Position numbers and translations under genes: made by a program | NCBI GenBank assembly: GCA_016861345.1 | Contig: BOLD01000005.1 | Location: forward strand, 1 to 64,000 | Length of the DNA: 64,000 nt | DNA from: Oligoflexia bacterium | Lineage (GTDB): Bacteria; Bdellovibrionota; Bdellovibrionia; Bdellovibrionales; Bdellovibrionaceae | Direction of reading: 5' to 3' | Shown here: in pieces, positions 38,319 through 47,886 of the stretch | Layout of the letters: each line of letters opens with the position of its first letter | Numbering within the stretch: position 1 is the first letter of the stretch | Notes under the pieces: model-generated | The model's input: only the letters and a program-made list of their open reading frames with translations | Database searches by the model: none | Told to the model about the DNA's origin: nothing

Positions 38319-39316
38319 ATAATTCGGCTGTAACTAAGATCGGTTCAGCACCTTCAAATATTGCTTTAATCAAGTACATGGGTAAAACAGATTATGCAGA
38401 TAATCGCCCGACCAACAGTTCCCTTTCGTTAACGCTTGAGAGTTTAAGAACTAAGGTCCGTATCACACGGCTTCAAGATAATATGGCTTCTGATCAGTGG
38501 AGGCCTTTGAATGAGGAGGGCGTGATCCCCATTCATTTAAGTGAAAAGTCTCAGATTCGGTATTTGAAGCACTTTCAAATGCTCAAAGAGCAGTTTGGGA
38601 TTAAGGACTCATTCATAATTGAATCAGCCAATACATTCCCAAGCGATTGTGGGTTAGCCTCTTCAGCATCAAGTTTTGCTGCGCTCACATCAACAAGCAT
38701 TGAATTATTTTGTGAGATCAGTGGGCAGTCAAAACCCTCAGCTCAAGTCATCATGAATTTATCTCGGGCTGGGTCAGGTTCCTCTTGTCGATCATTGGTA
38801 TCACCATGGGGGCTTTGGGATAAAGATGAAGATGTTCGATCAATCGAGATTCCTTATCAGAATCTTTCTCATCAGGTTGTGATCGTTGAAGACACAAAGA
38901 AAATGGTCTCTTCAAGTGAAGCTCATAAGAGAGTAATTACAAGTGATCTTTTTCAGGGTCGTCCAGAGCGAGCAGAGTTAAGGCTTCAGAATTTGATTTC
39001 TGCTTTTCAAAAACAAAATTGGTCTTTGGCGTATGAAATAACTTGGGCTGAGTTTTGGGATATGCATGCACTCTTTGAAACATCAAAACCTCATTTTGGA
39101 TACATGACCAAGGGGTCTTTAGATGTTTTGCGCACACTTGATCATGAGTGGCAGCTTCGAGGTGATGGCCCCTTGGTGACCATGGATGCGGGTGCAAATA
39201 TTCATCTGATATACCGAGAAGATCAGGCCAAGATCAAAGAAGAGCTGACTGAGAAGCTCACTCAGTCTTATAGGGTCTATACATCAAATCAACCCCAAGA
39301 GATTTCAAGAGATTGA
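38315..39316 (+). CDS. mvaD: Diphosphomevalonate decarboxylase
   Basis: A 333-residue GHMP protein. PSNIALIKYMGKTDYADNRPTNSSLSLTL at the N-terminus, SDCGLASSASSFAALT (ATP loop), RAGSGSSCRSLVSPWGLW and VTMDAGANIHLIY (catalytic Asp) match the family, which makes isopentenyl diphosphate with ATP. ATGA overlap with mvaK2 and a single-base gap to mvaK1 show tight operon packing. Confidence 0.92.
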   Translation: MNNSAVTKIGSAPSNIALIKYMGKTDYADNRPTNSSLSLTLESLRTKVRITRLQDNMASDQWRPLNEEGVIPIHLSEKSQIRYLKHFQMLKEQFGIKDSFIIESANTFPSDCGLASSASSFAALTSTSIELFCEISGQSKPSAQVIMNLSRAGSGSSCRSLVSPWGLWDKDEDVRSIEIPYQNLSHQVVIVEDTKKMVSSSEAHKRVITSDLFQGRPERAELRLQNLISAFQKQNWSLAYEITWAEFWDMHALFETSKPHFGYMTKGSLDVLRTLDHEWQLRGDGPLVTMDAGANIHLIYREDQAKIKEELTEKLTQSYRVYTSNQPQEISRD

Positions 39317-39317
39317 T

Positions 39318-40217
39318 ATGAATTTAAAATCATTTGAAACAAAGGTGACGGGGAAATGGATATTAGCAGGTGAACATGCAGTGCTTCGTGGCTGTCCGGC
39401 TCTGGTTTTCCCTTTGTCGTCTAGAACTCTTGAATTCAAGTTTACTCCTTCTTCTCAGGCTGAAGGACTAAAACTCGTTCTTCAGGGTGAGCATGGGGGC
39501 GAACTTGAGTTGCTGGTTTGGGGTGTGATTGAGAAAGCTTGTGAGCTTAAAAAGATTCATCGAAATCGTCTGAGTGGCACAATTGAAATGACAAGCCGAA
39601 TTCCGGTTGGAGCTGGTTTAGGAGCTTCAGCGGCATTGAGTGTAGCTTTATCAAGATGGTTTTTGGCTCTTGGAGTAATCAATCAAGATGAAGTTTACGA
39701 GTTTGCTCGAAATCTTGAAAACCTTTTTCACGGAGAAAGTTCCGGTGTTGATATCGCCGTTGCAATGGGTGGTGAACCCCTGCAGTTTGTTCGTGGGGGA
39801 GCTCGTGAGCCTTTTCAACCGAAGTGGCAGCCCAAATGGTATGTCTCCTATTCAGGAAAAAGAGGAGTCACTGTTGAGTGTGTTAATCGAGTGAAAGATC
39901 TGATCCAATCAAATCCATCAATAGGAAATCAAATTGATGATGATATGAGAAAAGCTGTTTTAATGGCTCGAGAAGCTTTGTTGTTAGATGAAAAAACAGG
40001 ACTGGCGTTGTTAAAGCAATCTATGGATCTTGCCCACTCATGTTTTGTGCGATGGGGGCTCGTTGAAGGAGTTCCTGGTCAACATCTTCAGTGGTTACGG
40101 GATCAGGGTGCGATTGCTGTGAAGCCGACTGGTTCTGGTAATGGCGGTTATTGTTTATCTTTATGGAGTAAAACTCCGCCAGCAGAGGCCCTTTCAAGGC
40201 TGATTCCTTGTCAATAA
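39318..40217 (+). CDS. mvaK1: Mevalonate kinase
   Basis: A 299-residue GHMP kinase. GKWILAGEHAVLRGCPALVFPL is the substrate-binding N-terminus, PVGAGLGASAALSVALSRW the ATP loop, FHGESSGVDIAVAMGGEP the catalytic Asp region, and KPTGSGNGGYCLSL the third motif. It phosphorylates mevalonate at C5. Last gene of the operon. HMG-CoA synthase and thiolase are not in this window and should be elsewhere. Confidence 0.9.
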   Translation: MNLKSFETKVTGKWILAGEHAVLRGCPALVFPLSSRTLEFKFTPSSQAEGLKLVLQGEHGGELELLVWGVIEKACELKKIHRNRLSGTIEMTSRIPVGAGLGASAALSVALSRWFLALGVINQDEVYEFARNLENLFHGESSGVDIAVAMGGEPLQFVRGGAREPFQPKWQPKWYVSYSGKRGVTVECVNRVKDLIQSNPSIGNQIDDDMRKAVLMAREALLLDEKTGLALLKQSMDLAHSCFVRWGLVEGVPGQHLQWLRDQGAIAVKPTGSGNGGYCLSLWSKTPPAEALSRLIPCQ

Positions 40218-40321
40218 ACGGCCTATGTCAAAAATTTAAACACATACAGTTGATTAGTAATCATATTGAAGATTTGAATCTGGTATATTTATAGCAGACT
40301 TTGGCACCTGGTGAGGTGCTT

Positions 40322-41724
40322 ATGCTCAAGTTTTTAACTGTTTTCTTTGGATTTATTTTGGCAGCGCAGTCTTCTTTTGCTGAGAAAGTTAGGCTTTTAG
40401 CTGATGATCGTGAAGCGCTTCAGGCTCGCGTGGATATTTTGCAGCAGGCGAAATCCGAAATCATTGCTGAATACTTCTCTGTTTGGAATGACGATCAGTC
40501 CATTGGTGGAATGGCGCTGCTAATTGATGCTGCCCAGCGGGGAGTAAAAGTTAAAGTCATCATAGATGCCATTTCAAATATGATTCCCAGAGCTGTATTT
40601 GCGGCCCTTCGCCAAAAAGGTATGGATATATATGGAAATCAGAATCTTGAAGTTAAAGTTTATAATCCCATTGGCATTAACTTACTAAGAGCGACTCATC
40701 GAGATCATGCAAAGATGATCATTGTAGATGGCCATACGATTATTTCTGGTGGACGAAATGTTGGCGATAAATACTTTGGCCTAAGTAAAGATAGAAATTT
40801 TCACGATCTTGACATCATTATGTCTGGTCCCGCTGTGCAGGATGCACGTCAAAATTTTCTCAAAGCATGGAATAGTAAAATAGTTTCAGATGTTTATCTC
40901 TACGAATTCGAAGAAGAAAATCTTGATCCATGGAAGTGTCGCACGCTGATGATTGGGTACAGTGTGATGAGCGTCGTCTGGCAGCGTTAAAAGAAATTGA
41001 TAAAGAGGAAAAAAGACTTCGAGATACGTTGAATGAGATTTTCCTGCCTGAAAAGGATGATGTTGTACGCAGTGGAACAAATACGGATTGGTTAAAGGAT
41101 GCAGCTGATTCAGTAGACGTGGAGTTTATTTCCCATCGACCCGATCGACTCGTGACTCGGCATACAAATGATATGACAGAAAAATTATTGAATCTGCTGA
41201 AGGGCGCTCAGTCCGATGTGAATATTATTTCTCCCTACCTCGTGCCAACTGAGAACTTAATGGAAGCCTTCCGCGAATTGCGAGTAAAGGGGATTCCTAT
41301 TCGAATAATTACAAATTCGCTAAAATCCACTGATAATCTTTTTGCCCAAGCTGCATATCGTTTCAGAAAGAATGAGCTTATACGAATGGGAATTGAAATT
41401 TATGAATATAATGGACCTAATACAGTTCATGCAAAGACAGCTATCATTGATGGTCAAGTGGGATTAATTGGAACTTACAATCTTGATCCCAGATCAGCAT
41501 TTATCAATAGGGAAATTGGATTTATTATGAAGGATTCAAATAATAACGAGCTCATCAAACAATTAGAATCAACAATTGAAAAGTTTCGATCAAACTCTTT
41601 TTTGGTTGGGCGAGATGGAGTAGAGCACAATAAAGATAAAGAGTTTGAAGGTGTAAGTTCTGGCAAGAAAAAACTTCTTCATGGAGTAACGCTATTGCTG
41701 CCACTCATTTACAATCAAATTTGA
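40322..41724 (+). pseudogene. Second exported phospholipase-D-family gene, broken by a frameshift
   Basis: Two overlapping forward frames (to 40990, and 40930-41724) are halves of one ~467-residue protein. ATG 40322, with a GGTGAGGTG site, gives the signal peptide MLKFLTVFFGFILAAQSSFA. The first half holds HKD motif 1, HAKMIIVDGHTIISGGRN (His ~129); the second half holds motif 2, HAKTAIIDGQVGLIGTYN (His ~370). The frame changes between NLDPWKCR and DDWVQCDERR, probably near 40938-40950, and adding one base would restore it. No repeat or slippery heptamer is visible there. The family includes cardiolipin synthases and secreted phospholipases. May be a pseudogene or a sequencing error. Its end overlaps the convergent methyltransferase gene by 10 bases. 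Confidence 0.8.
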
Positions 41725-42458
41725 TTTTTTAAGGTTTGCTGTGATCGATAGGAATAAAGTGCAATACTCGTGGCGATCACAGCATTTAGGCTTTCAACTC
41801 CCGATATGGGAATTTTAATTTTTTTATAAAGTTGAATTTGCCCAAGTCCCGGGCCCTCTTCTCCGACAATGAGATAGCAATCTTTTGGCCAATGAAATTC
41901 AGTTAAATTTTCACCATTGAGATCTAGACCGATCAATGTGGGGTGCTGGATTTGACTTAGTTTTGGGCCCTTAAGCAGGGGAATGCGCAAAACGCTGCCG
42001 GCAGAGGCTTTGACACATTTTGGAAGAAAGGGGTGAGCGGCTTCTTCGGTCAGGATGAATTGGGCTACGTCAAAAGCTTCTGCGGATCGAATCAAAGCTC
42101 CTAAATTCGAGGGATCACCTAATGGTGCAATGACATGCAGACCTTTTGATTTTTGCGTCAGGTCAGCTTTTTTAACTTCAGGTTGAGAGAGAATAAGTAG
42201 ATTAAAGTGGGTGCCAACTTCGTCCAGTTCATCAAAAAGTTCTTGAGCGAGAATATATTTTTTTGCGCCATTTGTAACAGGTCTTAGTTTTTTATTTAGA
42301 ATTTCAGCGTGAATTTCAAGATGGGGATTTTGAAGAAACTCGTGAATCAGTTTTTCTCCTGAAAGAATAAAAAGCCCTTCTTTTTTAAGACCCTTTGATG
42401 AAAGAAGGCTTTTCCAGATTTGGAAATGGGGATTTGAGGAGCTTGAGATTTCAATCAT
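41715..42458 (-). CDS. SpoU/TrmH-family RNA 2'-O-methyltransferase
   Basis: The frame is open further upstream, but ATG at 42458 overlaps the rsmG stop and has GGAG at a good distance, giving 247 residues. The N-terminal substrate-binding domain (GLFILSGEKLIHEFLQNP) is followed by the SPOUT knot: LHVIAPLGDPSNLGALIRSAEAF (motif 1, Asn and Arg), YLIVGEEGPGL (motif 2), and IPISGVESLNAVIATSIALY (motif 3). The family methylates ribose in 23S rRNA or tRNA; the exact target is not visible. It is translationally coupled to rsmG, another rRNA methyltransferase. Confidence 0.88.
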   Translation of the reverse strand: MIEISSSSNPHFQIWKSLLSSKGLKKEGLFILSGEKLIHEFLQNPHLEIHAEILNKKLRPVTNGAKKYILAQELFDELDEVGTHFNLLILSQPEVKKADLTQKSKGLHVIAPLGDPSNLGALIRSAEAFDVAQFILTEEAAHPFLPKCVKASAGSVLRIPLLKGPKLSQIQHPTLIGLDLNGENLTEFHWPKDCYLIVGEEGPGLGQIQLYKKIKIPISGVESLNAVIATSIALYSYRSQQTLKNQI

Positions 42459-43245
42459 CAGATTCTCCAACATTTTCACCAGGCCAGGGTTCCTCATCAA
42501 AATCAGGTAGTGGGGCCATTTTAATTTTACGATACACCAGTAATCTTCGGTGGTGTTCTGTGTGTGGCAGGGTATAGGCAATGTCTTTCTCAAGCTTAAA
42601 GTATTCGCCCACTTCTTTTTCAGCTAAAGGAATTTCGGGGTCCACATTGGGACCCTTCATAAAGTACACGCATCCGCCAGTTTGAAGGCAGGTCAGGGTG
42701 TTCAGTAAAGTGTTGCGAATATCCTCAACAGCTCTTGTGATGACTCCTTGAACAGGATAGGCGAAATAGGGATTGATATTTCTTCCGATGATATCGAGTT
42801 TGGGAAGCTTTAATTCTTCCCTGACTTTTTTGAGAAACTCAACACGGCGCTGAACGCCCTCGGCCAGGATAATTCTTTTTTCAGGGAAAAGAATTTTTAA
42901 AGGAATTCCAGGAAAACCAGGGCCGGTTCCGATGTCCAGCAATGGGAACTGAAGGTCGACGAATTGGGGAACAATCAAGCAATCAATAAAGTGTCGAATC
43001 GCCACGTCTCTGAGAGTGAGAAGGCGGGTCATGTTTTCTTTTTCCTGATTCGCCATTAAGAGGCAATAGAAGTGGGCAAGTTTAAGTCTTTGCTCGTGCG
43101 TAATATGAGAGAACTCGTGATTGCGAAAGATGTCCTGCAGTCGGTCATTGGCCTCGTTAAGGGTAAAGATTTGCTTTGGCTTTTTGTGCCGAGACCCTTG
43201 ATGGGACTTCATGGGAGAAAGGTTGGATTTATTTTTATGGGCCAT
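42451..43245 (-). CDS. rsmG: 16S rRNA (guanine-527-N7)-methyltransferase RsmG
   Basis: A 264-residue protein of the GidB/RsmG family: NMTRLLTLRDVAIRHFIDCL, the SAM-binding PLLDIGTGPGFPGIPLKI near residue 100, and VITRAVEDIRNTLLN. It is about 50 residues longer than E. coli RsmG, with a basic N-terminal extension and an acidic C-terminal tail (DFDEEPWPGENVGESDD). rsmG is usually beside mnmG (gidA); here it pairs with a SpoU methyltransferase instead. Confidence 0.92.
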   Translation of the reverse strand: MAHKNKSNLSPMKSHQGSRHKKPKQIFTLNEANDRLQDIFRNHEFSHITHEQRLKLAHFYCLLMANQEKENMTRLLTLRDVAIRHFIDCLIVPQFVDLQFPLLDIGTGPGFPGIPLKILFPEKRIILAEGVQRRVEFLKKVREELKLPKLDIIGRNINPYFAYPVQGVITRAVEDIRNTLLNTLTCLQTGGCVYFMKGPNVDPEIPLAEKEVGEYFKLEKDIAYTLPHTEHHRRLLVYRKIKMAPLPDFDEEPWPGENVGESDD

Positions 43246-43340
43246 AGAGAGTGAATTAGTTTACAGAAGTCTTTGTTGCTCTGCAAGGAACTTGAACAAA
43301 GCTTGGAAAATTCACGATATTATTGAATAATTCACAGTCT

Positions 43341-44369
43341 ATGACAGCACAAAGTAAACTTGAGAACCTTAAAGTCGAAGCTCTATCTAAAATGCAAGCA
43401 GCAAGCTCCTCGCAGGCGCTTTATAACGTCAAGGTAGAGTTTTTAGGAAAAAACGGCCTTTTAACAGAAATCATGAAAGAAATGGCCTCGCTTTCAAAAG
43501 AGGAAAAGCCCGCTTTTGGGAAATCAGTCAATGAAGTGAAGCAGGCGCTTGAGCAGGCTTACGAGGGTTTTGAAACTGCTCTTAAGGCAAAAGAGATTGA
43601 AGAAAAAATGAATTCTGAAGAGGTTGATCTGACTTTGCCAGGCTTTACTCGTCCGCGAGGCTCAGTTCATCCTGTTCATTTGGTGATCAACGAAATTTAT
43701 TCAATCATGTCTCGCTTGGGTTACGCCATTCGCCAAGGTCCACTGATTGAGCTTGATTCATATAACTTTGAAGCTTTGAATATTCCCGCTGACCATCCGG
43801 CTCGGGATATGCAAGACACTTTTTTTATTGATAAGACCCATGTCTTGAGAACTCACACAAGTCCAATTCAGATACACTCGCTTGAATCAGAAAAGCCGCC
43901 GCTTCGGATTATTGGAACGGGAGCCGTGTTTCGTTGTGATAGCGACATTTCTCATCTTCCCCACTTTCATCAAATCGAAGGAATGTGTGTGGACCGCAAA
44001 GTGTCCATGGGAGATTTGAAAGGCACGATTAGTTTTTTTGTGAAAGAGTTCTTTGGCGGAGATTTAAAAACAAGATTTCGTCCCAGCTTTTTCCCTTTCA
44101 CAGAACCTTCGGCAGAGGTGGATTGCACCTGTCCCATCTGTAAGGGGAAGGGTTGCAGTATGTGTAAGCATACTGGCTGGATCGAGATTGGTGGGTGTGG
44201 ATTGATTAATCCCAAAGTTTTAGCTCACGCTCAGGTGAAGTATCCCGAATGGCAGGGTTTTGCTTTTGGTTTTGGAATTGAGCGTATGGCGATTATTAAG
44301 TACGGCGTAGATGATATTCGCTTATTTCCTGAAAATGATCTTCGATTTTTACGTCAGTTTGAGATGTAG
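43341..44369 (+). CDS. pheS: Phenylalanine--tRNA ligase alpha subunit
   Basis: Class II synthetase subunit of ~342 residues. N-terminal coiled coil, then [33 protein letters not shown] (motif 2 area), [18 protein letters not shown] and [20 protein letters not shown] (motif 3). ATG 43341 gives the family-like start [11 protein letters not shown]; a TTG at 43323 is possible. It carries [19 protein letters not shown], a Cys cluster between motifs that is present in some lineages. Partner pheT follows after 8 bases. Confidence 0.94.
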   Translation: MTAQSKLENLKVEALSKMQAASSSQALYNVKVEFLGKNGLLTEIMKEMASLSKEEKPAFGKSVNEVKQALEQAYEGFETALKAKEIEEKMNSEEVDLTLPGFTRPRGSVHPVHLVINEIYSIMSRLGYAIRQGPLIELDSYNFEALNIPADHPARDMQDTFFIDKTHVLRTHTSPIQIHSLESEKPPLRIIGTGAVFRCDSDISHLPHFHQIEGMCVDRKVSMGDLKGTISFFVKEFFGGDLKTRFRPSFFPFTEPSAEVDCTCPICKGKGCSMCKHTGWIEIGGCGLINPKVLAHAQVKYPEWQGFAFGFGIERMAIIKYGVDDIRLFPENDLRFLRQFEM

Positions 44370-44377
44370 GTGATAAT

Positions 44378-46822
44378 ATGAAAATGAGTCTTCGTTGGTT
44401 GCAAGATTTTGTTGATGTAACTGAGTTTCTTCAAAAGCCCGAGATCTTAGCCGATCTTTTAACAAAAGCGGGTCTTGAAGTTGAAGAGATCGTGAATAAA
44501 TCAAAAGATTTTCAATACGTCGTCACGGGATTAATTCTTGAAAAAGAGAAACATCCCCAGGCGGATAAGCTTTCACTTTGTAAGGTGACGACTGGTGAGG
44601 GTGTTGTTCACCAAATCGTTTGCGGAGCTCAAAACCATAAGGCCAATGACCGTGTTGTTGTGGCGTTACCCGGAGCTATATTGCCTGGGAATTTTGCAAT
44701 TAAACAATCAACCATCCGGGGAGTCGAATCTGGAGGAATGCTCTGCTCAGAGAAAGAACTGGGTCTTCAAAAAGAGAGCCAGGGGATTATGATTTTACCG
44801 GACTCAGCCCCCTTAGGCGTTCCCTTTGCTCAATATGCCGGACTAGATGATGTGACCTTTGAATTAAAAGTGACGCCAAACCGGGCAGACTGTTTGAGTC
44901 ACTTTGGTTTAGCCAGAGAGATTGCATGTTTACTTTCGCGCCCGCTGAAGAGTCATGCTTCACAAATAAAATTCACTGAGACATCGACAAAAGCACAAAT
45001 CCAACTTGAGGTTCGTCAACCAGATCTTTGCCCGAGATATGCAGGCCGAGTGATCAGTGGAGTAAAAGTTGGACCAAGTCCGTCTTGGCTTCAAAAACGA
45101 CTTGAAAGTGTGGGCTTAAATTCGATCAATAATATTGTGGATGTGACCAATTATGTGATGATGGAGATGGGTCAACCACTGCATGCTTTTGATCTGGAGC
45201 AAGTTCAAAATAAAAAAATTATTGTTGATAAAGCGCAAAGCGGAGAGAAATTTCAGACGCTGGACGGAACGACTCTGACCCTGACAGGTGAAGAGCTTAT
45301 GATTAAAGACGGAGCCAGGTCAGTTGCTATGGCTGGGGTTGTGGGTGGTCAAAATTCTGGTGTTACTGAAAAGACAGTAACCATCTTTTTAGAGGCCGCC
45401 TATTTTCTGCCAATGGCAGTGAGAAAGGCTTCAAGATTACATGGAATCAATACGGATTCGGGGTATCGATTCTCTCGAGGTGTAGATCCAGATGGAACAG
45501 TTAGGGCGATGGATAGGGCAGTTGAGTTGATTCTTCAAGTGGGTGGGGGAGTTGCCTGTGGGGATCATCATGATTTTTATCCATCTCCTGTCAGAAAACA
45601 TCCAGTGAATATTCATATCCAAACAGTAACGGATCGTTTGGGTTACACCGCACAAGCTCCACTGTTTGAAAATTTCATGACACGGTTAGGATGTGTTGTT
45701 GAAAAATTGGGTGATACAGAGTTTCGAGTTCTTCCTCCGACTTTTCGATTTGATATTGAACATGAAATGGATTTGGTAGAGGAGTATGCTCGCTTAAATG
45801 GTTATGAGCATATTCCAGATGCTCAGCCCTGGACAGTCACAGCGCCAACAAATCATGACTTGAATTTCCGAATGAACAATCGAGTCACTCAGATGATGGT
45901 GCATCAAGGCTATCAACAGGCAATGAATTTGGCCTTTGTGTCTGAAAAATTGCAAAAGGATTTTGTTCAAAATTTCAATGCACTTATTGCTGCGGGATTA
46001 GTTTCAACAGAAAAACAGATCAAATTGATGAATCCGCTCAGCGATGATTTGAATACGATGAGGTCGACCATATCTCTGAGCTTGTTCCAGAACCTGAAGT
46101 ACAACTATCATCAGGGGAACCAAACAGGACGGTTATTTGAGATTGGAAAGACTTTTTATCTAAAGCCTGATGGATCTTACGGAGAGTCTTGGAGGCTTGG
46201 GATTTGTGCTTGGGGCATTGAAGATCAGCTATGGCTAAAAGGACAAAATCATCCTCTTGCTTTTGAAGTGAAAGCTTGTCTTGAAGCTTTATTGGGCGGT
46301 TTGAATGTAACTTCTTATCAGTGGCAGATGATTGAAAATAAATCTGAAGTACCCTCGTTCTTACACAGGGGACAGAATGCGACTTTAGCAGTTGAAGGAA
46401 AAAAGATTGGCTTTATCGGAGCTCTTCATCCTGTTTTATTGGATCAAGAGAAAATACGAACTCAGGTGGCTTTTGCTGAGATTGAACTTGAGTCCCTTTA
46501 TCGAGGACAGCCGAGAATCAGCAAATTTGAGTCAGTCTCAAAGTTCCCTGCTGTTGAGAGAGATCTGGCTTTGGTCATGGGGAAAAAGATTCGAGCCCAA
46601 GATGTCGTCAGAGAAATGAAGAAGCTTGGTGGGGTAAATCTTGTGGGTATTTCGATTTTTGATTTGTATGAGGGAGATAAGCTTGAAGTGGGACAGAAGT
46701 CCGTGGCTTACCGTCTGAAGTACCAAGATCGCAATGCCACACTGCAGGATGAGGTCATTAATAAGTCCATTGAAACAATATTAAATGGCCTTAAGCAGAA
46801 ATTTTCGATCCAAGTGAGATAA
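44378..46822 (+). CDS. pheT: Phenylalanine--tRNA ligase beta subunit
   Basis: An 814-residue protein of normal length (~790-820). N-terminal EMAP/tRNA-binding domain (VVTGLILEKEKHPQADKLSLCKV), B3/4 editing region (ARYAGRVI...INNIVDVTNYVMMEMGQPLHAFD), B5 domain, core (LMNPLSDDLNTMRST), and C-terminal ferredoxin-fold anticodon-binding domain (PAVERDLALVMGKKI...KLEVGQKSVAYRLKYQD). Forms an alpha2-beta2 enzyme with PheS. ihfA follows after ~60 bases, the arrangement seen in many proteobacteria. Confidence 0.95.
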   Translation: MKMSLRWLQDFVDVTEFLQKPEILADLLTKAGLEVEEIVNKSKDFQYVVTGLILEKEKHPQADKLSLCKVTTGEGVVHQIVCGAQNHKANDRVVVALPGAILPGNFAIKQSTIRGVESGGMLCSEKELGLQKESQGIMILPDSAPLGVPFAQYAGLDDVTFELKVTPNRADCLSHFGLAREIACLLSRPLKSHASQIKFTETSTKAQIQLEVRQPDLCPRYAGRVISGVKVGPSPSWLQKRLESVGLNSINNIVDVTNYVMMEMGQPLHAFDLEQVQNKKIIVDKAQSGEKFQTLDGTTLTLTGEELMIKDGARSVAMAGVVGGQNSGVTEKTVTIFLEAAYFLPMAVRKASRLHGINTDSGYRFSRGVDPDGTVRAMDRAVELILQVGGGVACGDHHDFYPSPVRKHPVNIHIQTVTDRLGYTAQAPLFENFMTRLGCVVEKLGDTEFRVLPPTFRFDIEHEMDLVEEYARLNGYEHIPDAQPWTVTAPTNHDLNFRMNNRVTQMMVHQGYQQAMNLAFVSEKLQKDFVQNFNALIAAGLVSTEKQIKLMNPLSDDLNTMRSTISLSLFQNLKYNYHQGNQTGRLFEIGKTFYLKPDGSYGESWRLGICAWGIEDQLWLKGQNHPLAFEVKACLEALLGGLNVTSYQWQMIENKSEVPSFLHRGQNATLAVEGKKIGFIGALHPVLLDQEKIRTQVAFAEIELESLYRGQPRISKFESVSKFPAVERDLALVMGKKIRAQDVVREMKKLGGVNLVGISIFDLYEGDKLEVGQKSVAYRLKYQDRNATLQDEVINKSIETILNGLKQKFSIQVR

Positions 46823-46885
46823 AAACTTGATTGTTTTCAACACCTTGTTAGCCTTTAAAGACAGACACAGGAGTGAAAAGTAGCT

Positions 46886-47233
46886 ATGGCTGGCCAAAAC
46901 ATCGGAAAATCAACAATGACCAAAGCGGATATTGTTGAAAATGTATATTCAAAAATTGGGTTTTCAAAAAAAGAGGCCTCTGACCTTGTTGAGATGGTTT
47001 TTGACACTCTCAAGGGAGTTCTCATTCAGGGCGACAAAGTGAAAATTTCTGGTTTCGGAAATTTTGTTGTTCGCGGAAAGAATGAGAGAATCGGGCGCAA
47101 TCCTCAGACCGGTGATCAGATTAAAATCAGCGCCAGAAGAGTGCTCACTTTCAGACCAAGTCAGGTTTTGAAAGCGATGCTTAATGGTGAAGAGTACGCC
47201 CATCTGAAGGATGACGAAGATGACAATGATTGA
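46886..47233 (+). CDS. ihfA: Integration host factor alpha subunit
   Basis: A 115-residue HU/IHF-family DNA-bending protein: MTKADIVENVYSKIGFSKKEA, VKISGFGNFVVRGKNERIGRNPQTG with the intercalating Pro in the beta arm, and KISARRVLTFRPSQVLK. Gene order pheST-ihfA supports IhfA rather than HU. It has a 10-residue N-terminal extension and an acidic tail (EYAHLKDDEDDND). The GGAG site sits ~12 bases before the first ATG; a second ATG at 46916 matches the usual start. Confidence 0.92.
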   Translation: MAGQNIGKSTMTKADIVENVYSKIGFSKKEASDLVEMVFDTLKGVLIQGDKVKISGFGNFVVRGKNERIGRNPQTGDQIKISARRVLTFRPSQVLKAMLNGEEYAHLKDDEDDND

Positions 47234-47735
47234 TTCTCATGAATTGACCTTGGAAGATCGATTCGCTGAAAAAGCTGAATCAGTACAGGTTCAACAGATT
47301 TCATTATTTGAGAATCAATCCGAGTCACGAATGAGTCTTCCGGCAGCTCTCTGTGACGATCAACTCCTTGCAGAGATCGGATCAATTCCTGATAAAATGG
47401 GATTTAAAATTGGCGAAGTCGCCGATCTTTTAGGAATTAAACAATACGTTCTTCGATATTGGGAGAGCGAGTTTGAAATTTTAAAGCCCAAAAAAGCAAC
47501 AAACAATCAGCGTTACTACACTAAAAAAGACGTTGAAAATGCCTTCATCATTCGCAAGCTTCTTTACCGAGATCGTTTTTCAATCGAAGGTGCAAGAGTC
47601 GCATTGCGGGGTTTAAAACGATATGTTAAGAAGGAAAAAGATTGGAATTCAGTCAACAATCGAATCGAAGCGGTTCAAGATCGTATCGATGATTTGTTGA
47701 TGGATATCCGTCGAGCAAAAGCATTATTTATCTAA
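47220..47735 (+). CDS. MerR-family DNA-binding regulator
   Basis: About 171 residues. Three in-frame ATGs (47211, 47220, 47226) overlap the end of ihfA; AAGGA at 47207-47211 is best spaced for 47220. After a ~55-residue acidic, variable N-terminus comes the MerR winged helix: FKIGEVADLLGIKQYVLRYWESEF...NQRYYTKKDVENAFIIRKLLY, then a short coiled coil. The effector-binding domain of metal or drug sensors is missing. A MerR-like gene next to ihfA is common in proteobacteria; its target is unknown. Confidence 0.85.
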   Translation: MTMIDSHELTLEDRFAEKAESVQVQQISLFENQSESRMSLPAALCDDQLLAEIGSIPDKMGFKIGEVADLLGIKQYVLRYWESEFEILKPKKATNNQRYYTKKDVENAFIIRKLLYRDRFSIEGARVALRGLKRYVKKEKDWNSVNNRIEAVQDRIDDLLMDIRRAKALFI

Positions 47736-47740
47736 TCAGT

Positions 47741-47817
47741 CTGCGCGTGGCTCAGCTTGGTAGAGCACCAGCTTGGGGTGCTGGGGGTCGCTGGTTCAAA
47801 TCCAGTCGCGCAGACCA
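47741..47817 (+). tRNA. tRNA-Pro (GGG), CCA encoded
   Basis: Acceptor CTGCGCG (47741-47747) with CGCGCAG (47807-47813), discriminator A, encoded CCA 47815-47817. Anticodon stem CCAGC/GCTGG around TTGGGGT gives anticodon GGG. T-arm GCTGG-TTCAAAT-CCAGT. A degenerate copy of its 3' end recurs at 48797. Confidence 0.95.
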
Positions 47818-47886
47818 TCTTAAAGAGGGTCCATACCGGACATCTTTGTTGTCTCGCTTTAAATGACTGATTTTACGAACGGGCTT

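Noticed and set aside
40920-40990. Programmed -1 frameshifting in the second phospholipase-D gene
   Set aside because: No X-XXY-YYZ slippery heptamer or following strong stem is visible, so a mutation or sequence error is more likely.
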